A stretch of 5,198 nucleotides of DNA from positions 1 to 5,198 of the forward strand of contig CAZPMO010000251.1 in the NCBI GenBank assembly GCA_964587515.1, in the 5' to 3' direction. The DNA comes from CAZPMO01 sp964587515 (GTDB lineage: Bacteria > Pseudomonadota > Alphaproteobacteria > MPNO01). The translations under genes and the position numbers were made by a program. The notes beneath the pieces are model-generated. The model made no database searches. It was not told the origin of the DNA and saw only the letters and a list, made by a program, of their open reading frames with translations. Shown here piece by piece: positions 1 through 5,198 of this stretch; the first letter of the stretch is position 1, and every line of letters begins with the position of its first letter.

Positions 1-305
1 CTTGCGCATACGAATGACCTCTCGGTTGCGTATCGGTGCGGTAACTCTATCGGATGTCCGGCGCGTCACCTGGTGCACTGACTCATTTGGATGGTACAGG
101 CAGGCGGCCGAGGTCGGCGAGAATGGTATCTACAAATACCTCAAGTGATGATGTTGTCACCGCCACCGAGCATCAAGCAACATTGCAGGCATGACCGAAA
201 CGTTTTCGTCGGTTGTACCTTCAAGTCCGGTCGTGACTTGGATGGGCCTCTGACGGCGGAAAATGACCCTAGACGGTCATCGCCTAGGCCAACATTTGTG
301 AGCGA
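1..305. other. Left-edge stretch with no supported gene
   Basis: This stretch lies downstream of the minus-strand cyclase gene. The only structure of note is the hairpin at 259-280. A plus-strand open frame from 91 runs 106 codons to 411, but it overlaps the 3' end of the cyclase gene. Its product is rich in Arg, Ser and Pro, as expected of an antisense shadow, and it shows no family motif. I see no tRNA, repeat array or insertion-sequence end here. Confidence 0.5.
259..281 (-). terminator. Possible rho-independent terminator after the cyclase gene
   Basis: Read on the minus strand, a perfect 6-bp inverted repeat (ATGACC, loop GTCTAG, GGTCAT) is followed by a short T run (TTTTCC). It begins about 25 bases past the cyclase stop codon, where a transcript end is expected. 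The stem is short, only half GC, and the T tract is only four bases, so it would be a weak terminator. It could also be a chance palindrome. Confidence 0.35.
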
Positions 306-1979
306 TCACTCGGGCAAATCTGCCAATCGTAGACCTTCCACCAGGCGCTCGCCTGGCTCCGCATCCTTGAACGGCCAGTTGCCAAAGTCGCGGATGCAAA
401 AATCGGGGTAGAGCGTCCGGATGCGTTCCGTGGTTTGTCGCGCAAGCTCGCTATTGCCTTGCTGCGCTGCAGCTGCGGCCAGGATGAGTAACGTTTGCGC
501 TCTATCGGGAAATTTCTGATCCGATCTTGACGCCCAATCGACCGCCTCTTCGTATTGTCTACATGCGAACTTGCCCAACGCAACGAACCGTGGCGGCCAA
601 TGATTACCAGGACCGCGTGAGTTCGCTTCCGCCGCTTTCATGCATAACTCGATGCCTTTTTCGGTTTCGCCGGTAAAAATCAGTAACATTCCGAAACCTA
701 ATCTTCCCCACGCATAAAAAGGGTTGATCTCAAGGCATCGCTCTATTTCACGGCGCGCAGCGGCGAAATCTCTCTCACAGTAAAGCAGCACTTGGCCGAG
801 TTCGTGATGGCAGAAGTCGCTGCCTGCATTCAGGCGGACGGCTTCACGCGCGGCGCTAAGCGCAGCTGCCCGATCTTCGGGCGATATCGTCAGGTAGCCC
901 GACAGCGTCTCGGCGTTCATGTGGCAAGAAGCCTTCATTGCGTGCGCCATGAAATTTTCCGGCTCCCTGGCGATAAGGGCATCAAGCAACTCAATCGCCT
1001 GCATGCACGCCTGGGTGCGATCTTGAAATATCAGTTCCGCCGCCTGCGTAAGGATATTCTGACTATCCTGCTCACCATCAGGGCCTTGATTTGCGGCATC
1101 GGCCTCACGCCCATAGATCGCGAACCGGATCGCTGTATAGATGCGATAGGTGAGATCGTCTTCGGCCTGGAAAGGATCGGCAAGATTGCCGTCGAAACGA
1201 TCCGTGGCGAATGTCTCGCCGCTTTTGGAGTCCACCAGCCGCAGCGTCGCCCTGTAGTGGTCGCCCTGAGTCTGTATGCGCCCTTTGACGATGAAATCGG
1301 CGGCACCGGTTTCCGATACCATCACCACGCTAGTCTGATTGGAGAGCGCTGCTGAGATGCCATCGACAACGCCAACCGCCAGTGCATCGGCGCTGTCGCC
1401 ACCCCTGGCCTCGAAATCTCCGATGGCAATTGAGCGCTGGCGGCCCTTGTCGGACAAAGGTACCGCTGCCACCGACTTACCGCCCCAGGCAAAGGCGTGT
1501 ACTGGCTTGGCGACGTTCTTGACTTCGTGTTGCCCAATGTCCGCGAAAGTCACTTCAATCTTACCGCCAACCTGGTCATGGACAGCGGCTGACACGCAAA
1601 CGCCGCCCGGCGCTGCCAAGCCCTCGAGGCGAGCGGCTAAGTTGACTCCGTCCCCATATACTGTGCCATCGGGCTTCTCGATGACCTCGCCGAGATGCAC
1701 GCCAGCGCGAAACTGCATAGCACTGCCGGCGAGGGCCTTCTGAACGGCCAGTGCCGCTTCACAAGCCTCGGTCGCCGTTCGGAATACGGCAAGCACGCTG
1801 TCACCAGCCATATCCACTACCCGGCCCGCCTTCGACTCAATCCGCTCTCGAAATACGGCTCGTGCCGCATCAAGCGCTGATACGGTCGCCACTTCATCAT
1901 TGGCCATAAGCTGAGTGTAACCGACGACATCAGCCGCCAAGATAGCTGCCAAACGCCTCCCATATTCAGCTTCGACCAT
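306..1979 (-). CDS. Class III adenylate/guanylate cyclase-domain protein with TolB-like and TPR regions
   Basis: Predicted cytosolic signalling protein of 557 residues that would make a cyclic nucleotide (cAMP or cGMP) from the triphosphate. Residues 8-165 form the class III cyclase domain. It opens with RRLAAILAADVVGYTQLM, which contains the first metal-binding Asp17. The second metal Asp60 lies in VVDMAGDSVLAVF, and YGDGVNLAARLEGLAAPGG carries Asn113 and the transition-state Arg117. The adenine-selecting Lys of canonical enzymes is replaced by Asp56, and its partner position is Thr106. As I recall, VVDxxGD is frequent in this TPR-linked subfamily, so substrate and activity are uncertain. 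Residues about 183-290 resemble the TolB-like domain (SIAIGDF, ATDRFDGNLADPFQAEDDL) but lack part of its middle. Residues about 310-545 are helical TPR-like repeats, likely for protein contacts. No signal peptide or membrane segment is evident. The ATG start fits the usual short lead before RRLAAILAADVVGY. A GGGGG tract 7-11 bases upstream is the only RBS-like element. Confidence 0.93.
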   Translation of the reverse strand: MVEAEYGRRLAAILAADVVGYTQLMANDEVATVSALDAARAVFRERIESKAGRVVDMAGDSVLAVFRTATEACEAALAVQKALAGSAMQFRAGVHLGEVIEKPDGTVYGDGVNLAARLEGLAAPGGVCVSAAVHDQVGGKIEVTFADIGQHEVKNVAKPVHAFAWGGKSVAAVPLSDKGRQRSIAIGDFEARGGDSADALAVGVVDGISAALSNQTSVVMVSETGAADFIVKGRIQTQGDHYRATLRLVDSKSGETFATDRFDGNLADPFQAEDDLTYRIYTAIRFAIYGREADAANQGPDGEQDSQNILTQAAELIFQDRTQACMQAIELLDALIAREPENFMAHAMKASCHMNAETLSGYLTISPEDRAAALSAAREAVRLNAGSDFCHHELGQVLLYCERDFAAARREIERCLEINPFYAWGRLGFGMLLIFTGETEKGIELCMKAAEANSRGPGNHWPPRFVALGKFACRQYEEAVDWASRSDQKFPDRAQTLLILAAAAAQQGNSELARQTTERIRTLYPDFCIRDFGNWPFKDAEPGERLVEGLRLADLPE

Positions 1980-2015
1980 TCGCGGCCCCCGCGCGGTTAC
2001 AGCTCCACACCCCTG

Positions 2016-2044
2016 ACTCTAGGGATGCCAGTCTAACGGCTCAA
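2016..2044 (-). promoter_or_regulatory. Candidate sigma-70-type promoter for the cyclase gene
   Basis: On the minus strand, TTGAGC (2044-2039; four of six matches to TTGACA) and TAGAGT (2021-2016; four of six to TATAAT) are separated by exactly 17 bases. Initiation near 2009 would leave a leader of about 30 bases before the ATG at 1979. The spacing and position are good and the hexamers are mediocre. If real, it would transcribe the cyclase independently of the hemerythrin gene. Confidence 0.33.
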
Positions 2045-2076
2045 GCAAGCCGGGCCGATGCCAGTTTTCGGCGATT

Positions 2077-2088
2077 CGAGTGTACTCG
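2077..2088. repeat. Short palindrome upstream of the cyclase gene
   Basis: CGAGT-GT-ACTCG is a perfect 5-bp inverted repeat with a 2-bp centre. It lies about 100 bp upstream of the cyclase start and about 33 bp upstream of the candidate -35 box, a plausible place for a dimeric activator to bind. I do not recognise it as the operator of a particular family, and a palindrome this short can occur by chance. Confidence 0.2.
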
Positions 2089-2254
2089 CTTCCATTCGCT
2101 TTGTTTCTACCGCTGCTCCTCCAGCTTCAGACGAAATGTACCTGCACCTGGTTCGGCAAAGGATGACCCGACATAGACATGACCGTAGCGCCAGGGGAGC
2201 ATCATTCCCTAACAAATTCGCGAAAGATTCTGGACGCCACAAAAATTTCGTGAG

Positions 2255-3034
2255 TCAGCAGGAACCTGTTTTCGATTCAAATGCCGGTATGTCAAAATTT
2301 CTTATGTGATTAAGCAGCCAAAATTTCAAATAATCTCCAATATTATTTGGTTCAAATTTTTCCGCCTTAACCTCTGCAATCAAACGTTCCAAATCCGAAA
2401 TAAGAAATCTATGATTCATTTTGTGACTATCATTAATTTTTTCATTAAGAATTTTCTCTTCTTCGCCAAAATGGTAATCAGAATATGCAAGAATAGATTT
2501 TAATTCCTTGCAAATAAAATCCATATCGTGAGATCTCATGAATTTTAAATTAAGGCGATTTAGGTATTTTACCAATGACTTGTGGTGCAAATTCGTTTCA
2601 TGATCACGAGTTTCCAAGTCTTTCGACCATACGATTAAATCTGGGAATTTTTTGTCATTATCTTCAAATAACAACCAGTATTTCTGATCTTCAATTAACT
2701 CATGCCTTATAATCTCTGATCGAGTCTTTTCCAAAAATTCTTTTGCGCCAAATAAATCGAAGAACTCCGAATTTTTGATGCGAATATTTAGAGAGACCGT
2801 TCTATGCTGGATGACGTGAGACTCTATATCTGAAAATTTCGCGCCTTTCAGTATAATTTCTTCATGAGAAAAATGATTTTCCAAATCGGAAATAAATTCC
2901 CGGACAGAATCTCTAAAGTCCTCAATTTCATTGTCATGCAAAATATCTTGCAAGCTATCCATATTATCAAGCAGCCAGTCATGATTTTCATCAATGAAGG
3001 AATTTCCGCTCTTCAAATGATCTTTCAGTCCCAT
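2255..3034 (-). CDS. Tandem (double) hemerythrin-domain protein
   Basis: This 259-residue protein consists of two hemerythrin four-helix bundles, each expected to hold a non-heme diiron centre that binds O2 or related ligands. Domain 1 (about 10-125) has His18, the HxxxE pair His54/Glu58, the HxxxH pair His73/His77 and HxxxxD at His111/Asp116. Domain 2 (about 136-252) repeats the set as His151, His188/Glu192, His204/His208 and His243/Asp248, so all seven ligands are present twice. Trp136 lies 15 residues before His151, matching the Trp-to-first-His spacing of bacteriohemerythrins. Domain 1 lacks that Trp. No signal peptide, membrane segment or output domain is seen, so it is probably cytosolic. 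The role could be O2 storage or delivery, O2/NO/redox sensing, or iron handling; the sequence does not decide. The ATG follows a purine-rich stretch without a strong Shine-Dalgarno motif. The gene is very AT-rich compared with both neighbours, which suggests transfer from a low-GC donor. Confidence 0.9.
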   Translation of the reverse strand: MGLKDHLKSGNSFIDENHDWLLDNMDSLQDILHDNEIEDFRDSVREFISDLENHFSHEEIILKGAKFSDIESHVIQHRTVSLNIRIKNSEFFDLFGAKEFLEKTRSEIIRHELIEDQKYWLLFEDNDKKFPDLIVWSKDLETRDHETNLHHKSLVKYLNRLNLKFMRSHDMDFICKELKSILAYSDYHFGEEEKILNEKINDSHKMNHRFLISDLERLIAEVKAEKFEPNNIGDYLKFWLLNHIRNFDIPAFESKTGSC

Positions 3035-3167
3035 ATTCTTCGGCTTTCTTTCTGTAATTCCAATCTATCAACGCTCGAATTTTATCGATCCACTTCGCTT
3101 GACGGTTTGCACTGTTGGTAAACAGCACACCGAATGTTGGCCGCTCTTCAGAATGCCATCTTCCTCC
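2991..3167 (-). other. Open stretch overlapping the hemerythrin start, possible gene remnant
   Basis: Fifty-eight codons are open between an in-frame TAG (3168-3170) and the TGA at 2991-2993. The stretch overlaps the first 44 bases of the hemerythrin gene in another frame. The inferred peptide has a balanced, protein-like composition (for example TFGVLFTNSANRQAKWIDK), with helix-like Lys/Arg/Glu segments. It has no ATG; a GTG at 3128 is the only obvious alternative start, and it lacks a nearby ribosome binding site. It could be the 3' end of a gene displaced by recombination, or chance. I do not recognise a family. Confidence 0.15.
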
Positions 3168-3181
3168 CTATAGTCGGCAGT

Positions 3182-3376
3182 CTATAAAGCCTTAACGTTG
3201 GGCTGGAACCGCCTGGCGCGCATCGCGACTTTGACGCCATTCATGCCGCTGGGCAAGACCGACCCTTCCCCGATGAATTGGTCCGCGTCCCATAATTGGA
3301 AATTCGAGGAGGCGAAATATGCGTGTGCCGGTTGCTTCCACTTCGTCCAGAGCCTCCTAGTTTGCGGCCTACAGCG
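3182..3376 (-). pseudogene. Possible 3' remnant of an unidentified gene
   Basis: A 64-codon open stretch runs from an in-frame TGA (3377-3379) to a TAG at 3182-3184. About 70% of the third codon positions I counted are G or C, as expected for coding DNA in a GC-rich genome. The peptide looks globular (for example SNFQLWDADQFIGEGSVLPS). It has no convincing start codon or ribosome binding site. It lies about 50 bp from the candidate insertion-sequence end, so it could be the tail of a gene cut off when the element arrived. A 73-codon plus-strand frame (3198-3419) covers the same DNA and is equally unidentified. No family is recognised. Confidence 0.2.
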
Positions 3377-3425
3377 TCAAGCGACCTTCGCCAGAAGCGG
3401 TACGACGACGCACGTTTGATACATT

Positions 3426-3452
3426 GAACCGCTAGCCACCGAATGGCGGCTC
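3426..3452 (-). repeat. Candidate oriIS hairpin with GTTC target tetranucleotide
   Basis: On the minus strand the sequence reads AGCCGCC-ATTC-GGTGGCT (3451-3434), a 7-bp stem including one G-T wobble with a four-base loop. Four bases later comes GTTC (3429-3426). A subterminal hairpin followed closely by GTTC or CTTG, downstream of tnpA, is the expected layout of an IS91-family oriIS. On the plus strand the wobble becomes an A-C mismatch, so the stem is better on the minus strand, the same strand as the transposase gene. The exact cleavage position is not proven. Confidence 0.5.
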
Positions 3453-3794
3453 TTGTGTAGGTTACTCGGACGCCGTGAGGTGCTCCATGCTTGCCGAGAG
3501 GCTCGGTTTTCGGCGTCGGAGAAGCGCCAAGGCACGAAATCGCGGTGTGCCGGTCTGATTATGGGGATTTGAGCGCGTTGGTGCGGCGATGGGTATGGTC
3601 GTGGCGGCAATGACGTGGGCGCGAGTTATCGGCTCTGGGTCCGAGATCGAGTGCGAATCGGCACTGGCGATGGTACCGGCAGGGCTTTGGCGGTGGGTTG
3701 TGGTGGTTTTTCCGTGCCCTGGGCCGCATGGTGCCATTGGCGACCGCTGATCGGCGGCGCTCTGGCAGGCTCTGGCTGATTGGTTTCCTGATGC
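3453..3794 (-). other. Non-coding tail of the IS91-type element
   Basis: These GC-rich bases lie between the tnpA stop codon (TGA, 3797-3795) and the candidate oriIS hairpin. Overlapping minus-strand frames here (for example 3462-3737 and 3559-3888) give Pro/Arg/His/Ser-rich products with no domain signature, and the second runs into tnpA out of frame. I treat the stretch as untranslated 3' end of the element. No clear terminator with a T run is visible. Confidence 0.5.
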
Positions 3795-4994
3795 TCATGC
3801 TGCGATGGCCTTGTGCGGCGGGGCTCGTGGGGCGCATCCCGGCTCGAATATCTCGATGATGATCATGCGTCCGCCGCAGCACGGGCAAGGCTGTTTGCTC
3901 TCGCGCGGTGCCTCGGGAGGATCGGCGGGTTCGTCATCGGTGATATTCTCGGGCGGCGGTTGGCCAAGCAGCTCTCGCGCCCTGGCGATGTTGGCCGTGC
4001 GATTGCCATTGGCAAGCAAGCCGTAATGCCGGATGCGATGGAAGCCCGAGGGCAGGGCGTGGCTGAGGAAACGTCGGATAAATTCTGCGGGCGCCAGCGA
4101 CATGGTTTTCCAGCGCTCTTTGCCGCTGGTGCGATAATCCTTCCAGCGGAAGGCGACGGCGTTATCGTCGAAGGCAACGAGACGGCTGTTGGCGATGGCG
4201 ACGCGATGGGTGTAGCGGGAGAGATAGGTGAGCACGGCTTGCGGCCCGGCGAAGGGCCTCTTGGCGTAGACGACCCATTCGATTTTGCGCAGGGGTGCCA
4301 GATACGTATCGAAGGCCGCGGCATGCTCCAGGGACTGCAGCTTGCCGAAGAAGCGCAGCCGGCCGGCCTTGTGCGCGGCCGCAATCCTCTCCAGGAAGCG
4401 CCTGCGGAAGAGGCGCGAGAGCACGCGCACGGGCAGGAAGAAGCCGGGCCGGCAGGCGATCCAGCTCTCGCCGTCCGGGGCGATGCCGCCGCCAGGCACG
4501 ATCATGTGGATGTGGGGATGGTGGGTCATGGCCGAGCCCCAGGTGTGGAGCACCGCCGTCATGCCGATGCGGGCACCGAGATGTTTCGCATCGGCGGCAA
4601 TCGTAAGCACGGTTTCGGCGGCAGCCTTGAACAGGATGTCGTAGAGAACCGCCTTGTTCTGATAGGCGATATCGGTGATCGGTCTTGGCAGGGTGAAGAC
4701 GACGTGGAAATAGGGCACGGGCAGCAGCTCGGCTTGACGCGCGGCAAGCCAGTCGCGAGCCGCGGCGCCCTGGCATTTCGGGCAGTGGCGGTTGCGGCAC
4801 GAGTTGTAGGCGATGTGGCTGTGGCCGCAATCCGTACACGCCGCGACGTGGCCGCCGAGCGCCGCCGTGCGGCAGCGCTCGATGGCGCTCATCACTTTCA
4901 GTTGGTCCAGGCTGACATGCCCGGCATTGGCCTGGCGCCATTGGGCGCCGTGGCTGCGGAAGATATCCGCAACCTCCAGCGATCCGCAGGGCAT
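3795..4994 (-). CDS. tnpA: IS91-family HUH transposase
   Basis: A 399-residue rolling-circle transposase that nicks and transfers single-stranded DNA at the element's ends. Residues 53-74 form the N-terminal zinc-finger region: Cys53/Cys56, then Cys66, Cys71 and Cys74 in NSCRNRHCPKC, a hallmark of the family. The metal-binding HUH motif is HPHIHMIVPGGG, with His161 and His163. The nucleophile region YLSRYTHRVAIAN has Tyr257 and Tyr261, four apart like the two essential tyrosines of the IS91 enzyme. A second cysteine cluster (CPCCGG, residues 370-375) lies near the C terminus. The length is normal for the family and the frame is uninterrupted, so the protein is probably intact. The chosen ATG gives the usual lead-in (SLEVADIFRSHG). 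It starts 12 bp after the recombinase stop, with only a GGGG tract as a weak ribosome binding site, so translational coupling to the upstream gene is likely. Confidence 0.96.
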   Translation of the reverse strand: MPCGSLEVADIFRSHGAQWRQANAGHVSLDQLKVMSAIERCRTAALGGHVAACTDCGHSHIAYNSCRNRHCPKCQGAAARDWLAARQAELLPVPYFHVVFTLPRPITDIAYQNKAVLYDILFKAAAETVLTIAADAKHLGARIGMTAVLHTWGSAMTHHPHIHMIVPGGGIAPDGESWIACRPGFFLPVRVLSRLFRRRFLERIAAAHKAGRLRFFGKLQSLEHAAAFDTYLAPLRKIEWVVYAKRPFAGPQAVLTYLSRYTHRVAIANSRLVAFDDNAVAFRWKDYRTSGKERWKTMSLAPAEFIRRFLSHALPSGFHRIRHYGLLANGNRTANIARARELLGQPPPENITDDEPADPPEAPRESKQPCPCCGGRMIIIEIFEPGCAPRAPPHKAIAA

Positions 4995-5006
4995 GGCAGC
5001 CCCGGG

Positions 5007-5198
5007 TCAGGCCGGTGGCAAGGGTCCCGGGCTGAGCTGGTCCAGGGGGCTCTCGACGGCACGCAAGGCACTGTTGGCAACCTGGACATAGCGCGCGGTG
5101 GTCTCAAGCTTCTTGTGCCCCAGCAGCACCTGAATGAGGCGGATATCGACCTTCCGCTCCAAAAGGTGCGTGGCGAAGCAATGCCTCAGCGTGTGCAA
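5007..5198 (-). CDS. Tyrosine recombinase/integrase, C-terminal fragment (cut by the window edge)
   Basis: The visible 63 residues are the C-terminal catalytic end of a phage-integrase-type tyrosine recombinase. HTLRH at the edge is the box II HxxR motif, LLGH carries the next conserved His, and the nucleophilic Tyr lies in LETTARYVQV. A short Pro-rich tail follows, ending in TGA at 5009-5007. The N-terminal part, with the first catalytic Arg and the core-binding domain, lies beyond 5198; the apparent start at the edge (a TTG) is internal. The gene sits directly upstream of tnpA on the same strand, matching IS91-family elements that carry an integrase. Whether it helps transposition or resolves products is not known from this sequence. 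Confidence 0.92.
   Translation of the reverse strand: MHTLRHCFATHLLERKVDIRLIQVLLGHKKLETTARYVQVANSALRAVESPLDQLSPGPLPPA

Larger units (their letters stand above)
3426..5198 (-). mobile_element. IS91-family insertion sequence, right part (runs off the window)
   Basis: This segment holds an IS91-type HUH transposase gene, the 3' end of a tyrosine recombinase gene just upstream of it, and a candidate oriIS end at 3430-3452 followed by the tetranucleotide GTTC (minus strand, 3429-3426). IS91-family elements move by rolling-circle-like transposition, have no terminal inverted repeats, make no target duplication, and insert next to GTTC or CTTG with the end downstream of the transposase adjoining it. 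Several members carry an integrase-like gene before tnpA, as here. The terIS end and the start of the integrase lie beyond 5198. The left boundary is inferred from the hairpin and GTTC, without an alignment. Confidence 0.85.

Noticed and set aside
91..411. Plus-strand 106-codon open frame
   Set aside because: Its 3' part is antisense to the well-supported cyclase gene, its composition is Arg/Ser/Pro-rich, and it has no motif or ribosome binding site.
792..1355. Plus-strand 187-codon open frame inside the cyclase gene
   Set aside because: It lies entirely antisense to the TolB-like/TPR part of the cyclase, whose protein-level signature is clear. Long antisense frames are common in GC-rich genes.
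2107..2205. Minus-strand 32-residue open frame starting with two ATG codons
   Set aside because: The peptide looks tidy, but the AGGGA before the start is too close for a normal ribosome binding site and no family is recognised. It is too short to support alone.
2033..2242. Minus-strand 69-codon open frame between the cyclase and hemerythrin genes
   Set aside because: It is Cys/Arg/Ser-rich, has no recognisable domain and no convincing ribosome binding site, and it overlaps the candidate cyclase promoter region.
3064..3077. FNR-like half site TTGAT upstream of the hemerythrin gene
   Set aside because: Only one half of TTGAT-N4-ATCAA is present (the other half is TGGAA), so O2-dependent control by FNR cannot be claimed.
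3168..3200. Weak promoter-like pair TTAAGG / TATAGG with 17-bp spacing on the minus strand, upstream of the hemerythrin gene
   Set aside because: The -35 matches only three of six bases and the leader would be about 130 bases long; not convincing enough to annotate.
3319..3360. Plus-strand mini-ORF with a good GGAGG six bases before its ATG
   Set aside because: It stops after 13 codons. It could be read as a leader peptide or a broken gene start, but nothing downstream on the plus strand supports either.
4162..4941. Minus-strand 259-codon frame within the transposase gene
   Set aside because: It is an alternate-frame shadow of tnpA, Arg/Pro-rich and without the zinc-finger, HUH or tyrosine motifs that the true frame has.
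1..5198. CRISPR arrays, tRNA or rRNA genes, toxin-antitoxin or phage-defence operons
   Set aside because: I looked on both strands and saw no regular repeat-spacer pattern, no cloverleaf-like RNA gene and no small paired genes of these kinds.

Overview
The window looks like an accessory segment of a GC-rich alphaproteobacterial replicon, most likely rhizobial (Rhizobium, Sinorhizobium, Mesorhizobium or Bradyrhizobium type). This is an inference. It rests on the GC-rich cyclase and insertion-sequence genes, on the cyclase/TolB-like/TPR architecture that is greatly expanded in rhizobia, and on the IS91-type element. All three complete genes and the one partial gene are on the minus strand, so transcription runs from right to left.

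Layout from left to right. Positions 1-305 hold no gene I can support, only a modest terminator-like hairpin just past the cyclase stop. Positions 306-1979 encode a 557-residue soluble protein: an N-terminal class III nucleotide cyclase domain, a shortened TolB-like middle domain and a TPR-like C-terminal half. Positions 1980-2254 are its upstream region, with a plausible sigma-70-type promoter and a small palindrome. Positions 2255-3034 encode a 259-residue protein with two hemerythrin domains, each keeping all seven expected diiron ligands. This gene is strikingly AT-rich (about 20-38% GC in sampled lines, against about 65% in a sampled cyclase line), which points to horizontal acquisition. 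Positions 3035-3425 hold no confident gene, but two consecutive minus-strand open stretches (3376-3182 and 3167-2991) may be gene remnants. From about 3430 to the right edge lies an IS91-family element. It has a candidate oriIS hairpin next to a GTTC tetranucleotide at its left end, an HUH transposase (3795-4994) and, 12 bp upstream of that, the C-terminal end of a tyrosine recombinase that runs off the window.

How the genes may work together. The recombinase and transposase form one transcription unit of a mobile element. The hemerythrin and cyclase genes point the same way, one upstream of the other: a possible O2, NO or redox-responsive diiron protein ahead of a nucleotide-signalling protein. 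They are 275 bp apart across a sharp composition change, and the cyclase has its own candidate promoter, so a functional link is only a hypothesis. The most unusual items are the AT-rich tandem hemerythrin and the precisely placed IS91 terminus. I do not see a complete novel multi-gene system.
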